Shown here: positions 40,837-48,576 of the stretch, in pieces
How the letters are laid out: the number at the start of each line of letters is the position of its first letter
Position numbering within the stretch: the first letter of the stretch is position 1
From: Arthrobacter sp. ISL-48
Lineage (GTDB): Bacteria > Actinomycetota > Actinomycetes > Actinomycetales > Micrococcaceae
Assembly (NCBI RefSeq): GCF_018613805.1
Contig: NZ_JAGGPL010000003.1
Coordinates: 496,001 to 560,000, forward strand
Reading direction: 5' to 3'
Length of the DNA stretch: 64,000 bases
The notes under the pieces: model-generated
The model's input: the letters and a program-made list of their open reading frames with translations, nothing else
Told to the model about the DNA's origin: nothing
Databases searched by the model: none
Translations under genes and position numbers: made by a program

Positions 40837-42618
40837 CTATTTCCGGCCGACGAACCAGTCCTGGAGCTTCCGCAGCCTGGACTGGAGCTGCTCCTCGTTA
40901 GCCTGCGCCACCGGAGGGCCGCCGCAAACAGTGCGCAGCTTGGTGTGGACCACACCGTGCGGGGTACCCGTCCGGGCAGACCACGCTGCTACGTTCTTGG
41001 CCAGTTCGTTGCGGAGGTCCATCAGCATCCGATGGTCCGGTACCGCCGGCGCCGCGGGTGGCGCCGCGGCAGGAGACCTACGGTTTTTCCTGGTGAGCTG
41101 TTCGTGCTGGCGCTGCCGCAGGAGGGTACCCACCTGCTCTGCGTCGAGCAGGCCGGGGATGCCCAGGAAGTCCAGCTCATCCTCTGAGCCCACCTCTCCC
41201 CCAGTGCCGAACTCGCCGCCATCGAACAGTACCCGGTCAAAGGAAGCCTGCGAGTCGAGGGCCTCGAACTTTCCCTTTGTGAGGCTGTCGGAAGCCTTAT
41301 CCTCGCGGTTTGCCTCCGCCATCAATGACTCTTCGGGGTTAAAGAGGCCGTCCCCGTCCTCTTTCTCCGGGCGGTCCAGGGCGTGGTCGCGTTCGGCCTC
41401 CATCGAGTTGGCCAGGGCCATCAGCTGCGGCACGGACGGAAGGAACACCGAGGCAGTTTCGCCGCGTTTCCGGGCACGCACGAAGCGGCCCACGGCCTGG
41501 GCGAAGAACAGCGGCGTCGATGTGGAGGTGGCATAAACCCCGACTGACAGCCGGGGAACGTCTACGCCTTCGGACACCATCCGGACGGCAACCATCCATC
41601 GCTTCTCGCTCGTCGTGAATTCCTCGATCTTGCTTGAGGCTTTCGCGTCATCGGAAAGGATCACGGTGGGCGATTCGCCCGTGATCCTTTTCAGCTGGCC
41701 GGCGTAGGCCCGTGCGTCCTCATGGTCGGTCGCGATGACAAGTCCCCCGGCGTCGGGGACAGTCCTGCGCACCTCGCTGAGTCGCTTGTCCGCCCCGGCC
41801 AGGACGGCTGGAATCCATTCCCCGGTGGGATTCAGTGCCGTCCGCCAAGCCTGCGAGGTGACGTCCTTGGTGACGGCGGCCTCGCCCAGGGAAGCGGCCA
41901 TCTCTTCCCCTGCGCTGGTACGCCAGCGCATCTGGCCCGAATAGGCCATGAACATGACGGGCCGCACCACGTGGTCACGCAGCGCGTTGCCATAGCCGTA
42001 GGTGTAATCGGCCTTTGAGCGCCGGATGCCGTCCCTGTCCTCGGCATACTCAACGAAGGGTATGGGCGAAGTGTCCGAACGGAACGGCGTTCCGGTGAGG
42101 GAGAGACGCCGGACGGCAGGGTCAAAGGCCTCCCGCAGTCCGTCACCCCACGAGAGTGCTTCGCCACCATGGTGGATCTCATCGAGGATCACCAGGGTGC
42201 GGGCCGCTTCCGTCTTGGCCCTGTGCAGCATGGGTTTGCTGGCGACCTGCGCGTACGTCACGGCCACGCCCGTAAAGCCGCGGCCGTGCTGCCCGTCCGA
42301 GTTCTTGAAGTTGGGGTCGATGGCGATGCCGACGCGTGCGGCTGCGTCTGCCCACTGCCGCTTAAGGTGGTCAGTCGGTGCCACGATGGTCACCCGGTTG
42401 ACGGCCCCGGACTCGATGAGCATGGACGCCACCCGCAGCGCGAAAGTGGTCTTGCCGGCTCCGGGCGTAGCCACGGCCAGGAAATCCCGGGGACCGGACC
42501 TGAAATAGAGATCCAGTGCTTCCTGCTGCCAGGCACGGAGTTTCTGGGCGGTTCCCCAGGCTGCGCGTTCCGGATAGGCCGGAGGCAGGGTGGGACCGCC
42601 AAAGAGTGTTTCCGTCAC
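40837..42618 (-). CDS. DEAD/DEAH-box helicase
   Basis: 593 residues. Walker A ATPGAGKTTFALRVA (about 49-63), a DEIHHGG box II (about 145), LSLTGTPFRSD (motif III) and a C-terminal helicase domain with QAVGRFVRARKRGE (motif VI). It is a superfamily 2 nucleic-acid helicase related to the XPB/RadD-like group found across actinobacteria. The C-terminal 100 residues are variable. The GTG start overlaps the DUF3039 stop by one base (TAGTG), so the two genes are coupled. Confidence 0.85.
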   Translation of the reverse strand: MTETLFGGPTLPPAYPERAAWGTAQKLRAWQQEALDLYFRSGPRDFLAVATPGAGKTTFALRVASMLIESGAVNRVTIVAPTDHLKRQWADAAARVGIAIDPNFKNSDGQHGRGFTGVAVTYAQVASKPMLHRAKTEAARTLVILDEIHHGGEALSWGDGLREAFDPAVRRLSLTGTPFRSDTSPIPFVEYAEDRDGIRRSKADYTYGYGNALRDHVVRPVMFMAYSGQMRWRTSAGEEMAASLGEAAVTKDVTSQAWRTALNPTGEWIPAVLAGADKRLSEVRRTVPDAGGLVIATDHEDARAYAGQLKRITGESPTVILSDDAKASSKIEEFTTSEKRWMVAVRMVSEGVDVPRLSVGVYATSTSTPLFFAQAVGRFVRARKRGETASVFLPSVPQLMALANSMEAERDHALDRPEKEDGDGLFNPEESLMAEANREDKASDSLTKGKFEALDSQASFDRVLFDGGEFGTGGEVGSEDELDFLGIPGLLDAEQVGTLLRQRQHEQLTRKNRRSPAAAPPAAPAVPDHRMLMDLRNELAKNVAAWSARTGTPHGVVHTKLRTVCGGPPVAQANEEQLQSRLRKLQDWFVGRK

Positions 42619-42950
42619 TACTTGTTGTTGCCCGGGTCCCCTCCGGGACCCTTGCCGCCGTCGTTGCCCGGGCGGAGGCCTTCATAAACCTCTTTGCACA
42701 TCGGGCACACCGGGAACTTCTGCGGATCCCGGCCCGGCGTCCACACTTTGCCGCACAGGGCAATGACGGGATCACCCGTCAGCGCGGATTCCATGATCTT
42801 TTCTTTGCGCACGTAGTGCGAGAAGCGCTCCCGGTCGCCGGGCTCCACTTCCTGGCGCAGTTCCTCGCGCTCAATGGTGGCCGTGGACGTTCCAGCCCCG
42901 GAAAGCTCGCGCATCGGGTCGTTTTCGAGAGGGTCCGTCGTGCTAGTCAT
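42618..42950 (-). CDS. DUF3039 family zinc-binding protein
   Basis: 110 residues. The DUF3039 core is ERFSHYVRKEKIMESALTG followed by PVIALCGKVWTP and FPVCPMCKEVYEG; His, Cys and CPMC residues could bind one zinc ion. The C-terminus is Gly/Pro/Asn-rich. It is regularly found directly before a DEAD/DEAH helicase in actinobacteria, so the two probably work together, though the process is unknown. The ATG is set by TAAGAT 7 nt upstream. Confidence 0.85.
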   Translation of the reverse strand: MTSTTDPLENDPMRELSGAGTSTATIEREELRQEVEPGDRERFSHYVRKEKIMESALTGDPVIALCGKVWTPGRDPQKFPVCPMCKEVYEGLRPGNDGGKGPGGDPGNNK

Positions 42951-42963
42951 GGCATCCATCTTA
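42951..42963 (-). promoter_or_regulatory. Leaderless promoter -10 for DUF3039-helicase operon
   Basis: Reverse strand TAAGAT (42958-42963), 7-nt spacer, ATG at 42950. Confidence 0.5.
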
Positions 42964-43095
42964 GCCTTTCCGCCCGGCGGAAGTTCGACGCCGGCGGGAG
43001 CGTTTTTCGGCCAGCGCCGGGACCACCGGACAGCCGCCGTCGACATTTTTACTCCGTGCGCACCGCTAAAGGACCTGCGCCCACAGTCATTGCGC

Positions 43096-43878
43096 CTACA
43101 GTCCCTGCCAGGGGGGCTTGTTGTCGTAGGTATGCCGGTAAAAGTCCGCAAGCTTCAAGGACGATGCCGACGCCTCGTCCAGCAGGACAGTGGCGTGCGG
43201 GTGGAACTGCAACACTGAGGCGGCACAGATCGCCGCAACCGGCCCCTCCACAAAGTCCCGGACTGCCTGCGCCTTCTGCGCGCCCGTGGCCACCAGCAGT
43301 ACGTGCCTGGCCTCGAGAATGGTGCCCAGGCCCTGAGTCACCACATGGTGCGGGACCTCGGCCATGTTGTTGAAGAACCGGGCATTGTCGCGCCGCGTCT
43401 GTTCGATCAGGCTCTTGATGCGCGTCCGGGACGCAAACGACGAACCCGGCTCGTTGAAACCGATATGGCCATCTGTCCCCACCCCCAGGATCTGGAGGTC
43501 CACCCCGCCAAGGGCATGCATCAGTTCCTCGTAAGCCTGGCATGCGGCCGGGAGGTCAGCGGCAGCCCCGTCCGGGCTGTGGACGTTTTCCGGGGAGATA
43601 TTCACCCGGCTCGTGAACTCGCGGCGGATGACCTCGCGGTAGGATTCCGGATGGCCCGGCTCCAGGCCCACGTACTCATCCAGGGCAAAGGCGTGCGCCT
43701 GGCCGAAATCCAGTCCATCGCGTTCGTGCCTGGCCGCGAGCTCATCGTAGATCGGCAGGGGTGACGATCCTGTGGCCAGTCCCAGGACGGCATGGGGCTT
43801 GCGTCCGAGCAACGACTCTATGGCGTCGGCAGCAAGCTTCCCGATCTGTTTGGTACCCGGAAGAATAACGACTTCCAT
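43096..43878 (-). CDS. nagB: Glucosamine-6-phosphate deaminase
   Basis: 260 residues. GLATGSSPLPIYDEL, ALDEYVGLEPGHPESY and GVGTDGHIGFNEPGSSF are diagnostic for NagB, which converts glucosamine-6-phosphate to fructose-6-phosphate and ammonia. The ATG giving MEVVIL follows AAAGGCGG; a TTG two codons upstream is less likely. No nagA or regulator gene is adjacent, so it stands alone here, perhaps linking amino-sugar recycling to glycolysis. Confidence 0.92.
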   Translation of the reverse strand: MEVVILPGTKQIGKLAADAIESLLGRKPHAVLGLATGSSPLPIYDELAARHERDGLDFGQAHAFALDEYVGLEPGHPESYREVIRREFTSRVNISPENVHSPDGAAADLPAACQAYEELMHALGGVDLQILGVGTDGHIGFNEPGSSFASRTRIKSLIEQTRRDNARFFNNMAEVPHHVVTQGLGTILEARHVLLVATGAQKAQAVRDFVEGPVAAICAASVLQFHPHATVLLDEASASSLKLADFYRHTYDNKPPWQGL

Positions 43879-43920
43879 GGTCAACCGCCTTTCTGGTGAG
43901 AGGTTTCTGGTGCGGCGGAG

Positions 43921-45492
43921 TCAGCGATTAACGGTCAGCTGCGCCAGCAGCTCAGGTCCGCGGGCATCGAGCCACCGTCCGCCCAGCCGGACTCCTGCCA
44001 CAAAGAAAACCAGTCCCAGTATCAGGCCCGCCGCGAGGTTGATCCATCCGAACAGCGTGTCGCGGGTGACAAGCTGGACGATCAGAAGCGCCACTTCAGG
44101 CAGCACCAGGAGCGCCAGGATCGCCATGCCGGCGAACTGCACGGCCATGGTCTGGCCGACGTTGCCCGGCGGCTTCTTGAAGGGGCTGTCCCCCGGCAAG
44201 GGAACGGCCACCGTGTAGCGGGCAGAGACTACCGACGACAGGCCAAGTCCCGTGAACAGGATCCCGAGGCTCAGGCCCAGCTGGCCGGGGAGTTGCTCCC
44301 AGCCGCCGGTGAACACGAAGTGTCCCACAGCGAAAACAAGCACCACAGGCAGCGCAAAAGCGAGGCAGGCGAGGGCCCTGCCCAGCCTGTCATCCACGCC
44401 GCGGACGCCCGTGGCCAGATGCAGCGCGAATGCGGTGTTGTCGTACGACACGTCGGCGGAGATCGACCAGGCCAGCAGGAAGGCAGCCAACGGAGCAGCG
44501 AAGGTGAGGCTGCCGTAGTCACCGGACTGGCTGCCCTGGAACAGCAACAGGATGGGCAGCAGCGGAATCACCACCAGCGAACCGGCGTAGCGGGGATCGC
44601 GGAGCCAGTACGTGAGGGACCTCGCGATCACAGCGCCTGCCGGGGTCGAGGGCAGAATCCCGAACAGTCCCATTTTCCCGCCCCTCCGGCTCCCGCTTCC
44701 GGCGTACGGCGGATTAACCAGGGCCCGCTCCAGCAGGAGCTTCCAGCACCAGGCGAGACCGGCCAGGGTGGCCAGGGCGATGAGCAGCTTGGCTGCCGCC
44801 TCGCCGGGCCGGCCGGCGGCAAGGTCGCCGCCAAGGGACCAGGGCGCGCCCAGGGGTGTCCAGGCCATGGTCCGGGCGAGTTCCGGGAGGAAGCCGGCGG
44901 AGGCTGAGATTCCCCGGGAGACCCCGGCCACGATGGGGCCCATCAGGACCAGGGGAACCATGAAGGCGATGCCGCTCACGTCCTTGAAACGGCGGGACGC
45001 TGCCAGGCTGGCCGTTGCCGTGGTCACTACTTTGGACAGCACGATGCAGCTGAGGACGCCCAGGCAGGCACCGGCCAGCGCTCCCAGGGCGGGAAAGAGT
45101 CCCCGGGACCAGGTCCACACGGTGGCGAGCGCCACGAGCGCGGTGGCCAGGCCAGGGATGCCGATCAGGCCGCCGAGTGCCAGCCCCGCCAGCATGTGCC
45201 GCATGGGGATGGCATACGTGGTGAAGCGGGCAGGATCGAGGGTGAGGTCGGCGGCCGAGGCCACCACCGGAATGAGGCCCCAGCCCAGGATGGCAGCGGA
45301 ACCGCCCAACACTACCGCTGTCTGGGCGAGCCCGGGGTCCGCCTGGCGGAGCAGCACAAGTGCGACCACCAGCGCCGCGACCAGCCCGAGGGCATAAAGG
45401 CCGCCAAAAGCCATGCCAACCAGCTGCCACGGGCTCCGGCGCAGACCGTTGCGGAGCAGGGTCAGCTTGAGCCTCAGAAGGTGCGCAACCAT
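43921..45492 (-). CDS. ABC transporter permease, multi-helix
   Basis: 523 residues with about ten to twelve membrane helices, including FGGLYALGLVAALVVALVLL and LAGLALGGLIGIPGLATALVAL early on. It overlaps the upstream ATP-binding subunit gene by 19 bp, which identifies it as the partner membrane protein of an ABC-2-like exporter. The start MVAHLLRLK lies inside the end of the ATPase gene; longer forms would be overlap artefacts. The substrate is unknown. Confidence 0.82.
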   Translation of the reverse strand: MVAHLLRLKLTLLRNGLRRSPWQLVGMAFGGLYALGLVAALVVALVLLRQADPGLAQTAVVLGGSAAILGWGLIPVVASAADLTLDPARFTTYAIPMRHMLAGLALGGLIGIPGLATALVALATVWTWSRGLFPALGALAGACLGVLSCIVLSKVVTTATASLAASRRFKDVSGIAFMVPLVLMGPIVAGVSRGISASAGFLPELARTMAWTPLGAPWSLGGDLAAGRPGEAAAKLLIALATLAGLAWCWKLLLERALVNPPYAGSGSRRGGKMGLFGILPSTPAGAVIARSLTYWLRDPRYAGSLVVIPLLPILLLFQGSQSGDYGSLTFAAPLAAFLLAWSISADVSYDNTAFALHLATGVRGVDDRLGRALACLAFALPVVLVFAVGHFVFTGGWEQLPGQLGLSLGILFTGLGLSSVVSARYTVAVPLPGDSPFKKPPGNVGQTMAVQFAGMAILALLVLPEVALLIVQLVTRDTLFGWINLAAGLILGLVFFVAGVRLGGRWLDARGPELLAQLTVNR

Positions 45493-46268
45493 TCGAGGCC
45501 TTCCGTGTGGTTGCGGCCGCCCACCAGCTGGACAAACCTGTCTTCGAGGGAGGCGCCCGCGCGGACTTCGTCCACCGTCCCGGCGGCCAGCAGCCGGCCC
45601 GACGCCACCACCGCCACATGGTCGCACATGCGCTGGACCAGGTCCATGACGTGGCTGGAGACGATGACAGTCCCGCCGGAGGCGACGTACCGGTCCAGGA
45701 TGGCCCGGATATTGGACGCCGACACAGGGTCCACCGATTCGAACGGCTCATCGAGCACCAGCAGGCGCGGAGCGTGGATCAGTGCGGAGGCCAGGGCGAT
45801 CTTTTTGGTCATGCCCGCCGAATAGTCCACCACGAGGGTCCCCGCGTCCTGGCTCAGGTCCAATGCTGCCAGGAGTTCCGCCACACGGGAAGACACCACA
45901 TCCCTTTCCATCCCGCGCAACAGCCCTGCATAGCTCACCAGCTGTTCCCCCGTGAGCCGGTCAAAAAGCCTGATCCCGTCGGGAAGGATGCCCATCAGTT
46001 TCTTGGCCTCAAGCGGCCTGGCCCAGACGTCGACGCCGTGGACCACGGCCGTGCCGAAGTCTGGACGCAGGAGCCCCGTTGCCATGGACAGTGTGGTGGT
46101 CTTGCCGGCGCCGTTGGGCCCGACAATGCCGAAAAAAGAGCCTGCCGGCACATCCAGGCTGATGCCGTCCACGGCGATTTTTCCGCCGAATCTCTTGGCG
46201 AGGCCGCGGATGGACAGGGCGGGAACCGGGCCGGCGTGCGCCACCGGATCAGGGTGCGGAGCAGTCAT
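45474..46268 (-). CDS. ABC transporter ATP-binding protein
   Basis: 264 residues. Walker A VGPNGAGKTTT (about 49-59), a signature-like YSAGMTKKIALASAL instead of LSGGQ, and Walker B RLLVLDEPFESVD. It is the ABC-2 exporter type (drug, lipid or antibiotic resistance). A TAGGGT element 6 nt before the ATG suggests a leaderless transcript for the two-gene operon. Confidence 0.9.
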   Translation of the reverse strand: MTAPHPDPVAHAGPVPALSIRGLAKRFGGKIAVDGISLDVPAGSFFGIVGPNGAGKTTTLSMATGLLRPDFGTAVVHGVDVWARPLEAKKLMGILPDGIRLFDRLTGEQLVSYAGLLRGMERDVVSSRVAELLAALDLSQDAGTLVVDYSAGMTKKIALASALIHAPRLLVLDEPFESVDPVSASNIRAILDRYVASGGTVIVSSHVMDLVQRMCDHVAVVASGRLLAAGTVDEVRAGASLEDRFVQLVGGRNHTEGLEWLRTF

Positions 46269-46280
46269 ACTGCCACCCTA
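46269..46280 (-). promoter_or_regulatory. Leaderless promoter -10 for ABC exporter operon
   Basis: Reverse strand TAGGGT (46275-46280), 6-nt spacer, ATG at 46268. Confidence 0.5.
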
Positions 46281-46313
46281 AACCCACCGCCCCGCGGCGG
46301 GGGTCCTCCCCCG

Positions 46314-46341
46314 GGAGTAGGCAGAAAGGAGTAGGCAGAAA
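46314..46341. repeat. 14-bp tandem repeat downstream of the OYE gene
   Basis: GGAGTAGGCAGAAA twice (46314-46327, 46328-46341), with a partial third GGACGAGG. It sits in the 139-bp spacer between the OYE stop and the ABC promoter. A GC hairpin (CGGGGG/CCCCCG, 46298-46313) is adjacent. Confidence 0.75.
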
Positions 46342-46407
46342 GGACGAGGAACAAAGCACCAGGGACAAAAAGCCCCGGGACAGATCTGGAACACCGAGGA
46401 CCACAAG

Positions 46408-47505
46408 CTAAAAGGAATGCCGCGGCACGGCTCGTTCGTACTGGGGCGGCCAGGTGATGTCGTGGCCCAGCTCGAAGGCGGCACGCAGCCACCAGTGCGG
46501 ATCACGCAGGGCAGCCCGGGCAATGAAGACGCCGTCAGCCTGCCCGGTGGCCACAGCGTGCTCGGCCTGGCCTGCCGACGTCAGCAGGCCCACTGTTCCG
46601 GTCGGGACTCCCGTTTCCCGTCGGATCCGCGCGGAGAACTCGGTCTGGTATCCGGGCCCCGGCCTGATCTCCTGGTGCGCCACTGCTCCCCCGCTGGACA
46701 CGTCCACCAAGTCCACTCCATGCTCAGCTGCCTGCGCGGCCAGACGGACGGAGGCCTCGATGTCGATCCCGCCGGCCGCCCAGTCGGTGGCCGATATCCT
46801 CAACAGGAGCGGCATCGGCTCGGGAATGACATCGCGCACCGCATCGATGACGGCAAGGAGCAGCCGGTTGCGGCCGGTTTCATCTCCGCCCCAGGAATCG
46901 GTGCGGGTGTTGATCAGCGGGCTCTGGAACTGGTGCAGCAGGTAGCCGTGCGCACCATGCAGCTCCAGGGTGTCAAAGCCAGCGTCAACCGCCCGGACGG
47001 CTGCGGCAGCAAAGTCGGAAATCACGTCGCGGATCTGCGCCTCGCTCATCGCCGCCGGCTCGGCATAGCCGTCGAAGGCCAACGGCGACGGACCCACGGT
47101 GGCCCAGCCGCCGTCAGTCTCCGGCACGCTTCCACGCTTACCGGAGAACGGCCAATAGGTGGAGGCTTTCCGTCCGGCGTGCGCGAGCTGGACACCGATC
47201 TTCGCATCAGCGGCCCCCTGCCTGTGCACAAACCCGGTGATCCTTTGCCACGCCTCAGCCTGCGCATCGTTGTACAGTCCGGCGTCCCGCGGGCTGATCC
47301 GGCCCTCCGCGTTCACGGCCGCCGCTTCGGTCAGGATCAGCGCGGCACCGCCGGCCGCGAAGGATCCCAGATGCATCAGGTGCCAGTCGTTCGGAACACC
47401 TGGCTCGCCGTCGGGCCCGCAGCTGTACTGGCACATGGGTGAAACCCAGCCGCGGTGCCGGAGCTCCAGGGAGCGCAGCTTCAGCGGCGTGAAGAGGGCC
47501 GGCAC
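46408..47505 (-). CDS. NADH:flavin oxidoreductase, Old Yellow Enzyme family (YqjM-like)
   Basis: 365 residues. LFTPLKLRSLELRHRGWVSPMCQYS at the N-terminus is typical of YqjM-type FMN ene-reductases (Cys in PMCQYS). HGAHGYLLHQFQSPLINTRTDSWGG holds the substrate-binding region. These enzymes reduce activated double bonds with NAD(P)H and are often stress-linked. The GTG start overlaps the ybbN stop by one base (TAGTG). It is the second gene of the ybbN operon. Confidence 0.92.
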   Translation of the reverse strand: MPALFTPLKLRSLELRHRGWVSPMCQYSCGPDGEPGVPNDWHLMHLGSFAAGGAALILTEAAAVNAEGRISPRDAGLYNDAQAEAWQRITGFVHRQGAADAKIGVQLAHAGRKASTYWPFSGKRGSVPETDGGWATVGPSPLAFDGYAEPAAMSEAQIRDVISDFAAAAVRAVDAGFDTLELHGAHGYLLHQFQSPLINTRTDSWGGDETGRNRLLLAVIDAVRDVIPEPMPLLLRISATDWAAGGIDIEASVRLAAQAAEHGVDLVDVSSGGAVAHQEIRPGPGYQTEFSARIRRETGVPTGTVGLLTSAGQAEHAVATGQADGVFIARAALRDPHWWLRAAFELGHDITWPPQYERAVPRHSF

Positions 47506-48506
47506 TAGAAGAGGACCCTCGCCAGCCCCTGCCGGGCTTTGGCGACGCGCGGGTCGGAGGTGCCCACGACGTCGAACAGCTCCAGGAGCCGCACCCGGGC
47601 AGTGTCCCGCTCCGGACCGAAGTTCCGGCCAATAAAGCTGACCAGCCGGTTCAGGCCGTCTTCCACGTGCCCGCCCGCAATGTCCAGGTCCGCTACACGG
47701 AGCTGCGCCTCAAGGTTGTCGGGTTCATCGGCGGCCAGTGTGCGGAGTACCTCGGTATCCTGTGCGGACAGCGGCTGAAGCCGCCCCATCAACTCCACCT
47801 GGGCCAGTCCGGCCTTGGCCTCGGCATCAGCCGGCATCTCCAGCAGCGCCTGGCGGTAGGCGGCGCCTGCGGCCGCGTAGTCCCCTGCTTCAATGGCGTC
47901 GAAGGCCGCCTGATGCAGCGGGGGAAGCGGCACGGGGCCTGCTTCTTCCGGCACCCCGCCGCCGAGACTTCCGGTGACGCCGTTGGCGGCCGCCACCTTC
48001 AGCAGTTCGTCGAGGAGGCCGCGTACCTGCGCTTCGTCGGCGCTGCCCTGGAACAGCGGCACGGGCTGGCCCTTGAGGACGGCCACGGCGGTGGGCACGG
48101 CCTGGACCTGGAACGCCTGCGCCAGCTGGGGGAAAGCGTCGATATCCGCCGCCGCCAGCACCAGGCGGCCGCCGTAGCTTTCCACCAGCCCTCCAAGGGT
48201 GTCCAGCATGTGCGTGGATTCCGGTGAATAGGCGGCCCAGAGCGCAAAGACAACGGGGACCTGGGCGGACAGCTCCACCAGTTCCTGGAAGTTGCCTTCC
48301 GTGACGTCCACGCGCAACTCGCGGGCACCGGCGTCGACGGTTCCGGCATCGGAGAGGTCACCGGACGCGGCAGCAGTTGTCGGGCTGTTTCCGCCGCCTA
48401 CAGGGGGCGCAGGTCGCTGTTTCAGCGAGGAAAGGTCGACGGCGCCTCGCAGGTTAAGCAGGCTGGCAGCGGCCGGAGGGACTGGACGGGAAGCAGGCGA
48501 AGTCAT
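47505..48506 (-). CDS. YbbN-like thioredoxin-fold/TPR protein
   Basis: 333 residues. The thioredoxin-fold part (about 63-180) has PVVFALWAAYSPESTHML, where WCGPC would be; both redox cysteines are missing (WAAYSPES). PTAVAVLKGQP marks the cis-Pro region. The C-terminal half (about 200-333) is helical with TPR-like repeats. This is the YbbN/CnoX co-chaperone architecture, in which the fold binds client proteins rather than acting as an oxidoreductase. The ATG follows TAGAGT at 7 nt. In mycobacteria a thioredoxin-like gene also lies near nucS. Confidence 0.87.
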   Translation of the reverse strand: MTSPASRPVPPAAASLLNLRGAVDLSSLKQRPAPPVGGGNSPTTAAASGDLSDAGTVDAGARELRVDVTEGNFQELVELSAQVPVVFALWAAYSPESTHMLDTLGGLVESYGGRLVLAAADIDAFPQLAQAFQVQAVPTAVAVLKGQPVPLFQGSADEAQVRGLLDELLKVAAANGVTGSLGGGVPEEAGPVPLPPLHQAAFDAIEAGDYAAAGAAYRQALLEMPADAEAKAGLAQVELMGRLQPLSAQDTEVLRTLAADEPDNLEAQLRVADLDIAGGHVEDGLNRLVSFIGRNFGPERDTARVRLLELFDVVGTSDPRVAKARQGLARVLF

Positions 48507-48519
48507 GCTTTCCACTCTA
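48507..48519 (-). promoter_or_regulatory. Leaderless promoter -10 for ybbN-OYE operon
   Basis: Reverse strand TAGAGT (48514-48519), 7-nt spacer, ATG at 48506. Confidence 0.5.
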
Positions 48520-48576
48520 GCCACTCCGGCCGCTGCCGGGGGTAATCAGGGCTGTTCCGGGCCTGGCGGCCAGTGC

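Noticed and set aside
46298..46313. GC hairpin CGGGGG/CCCCCG after the OYE gene as a terminator
   Set aside because: A short G/C run pairing of this type is common in high-GC DNA and there is no T tract.
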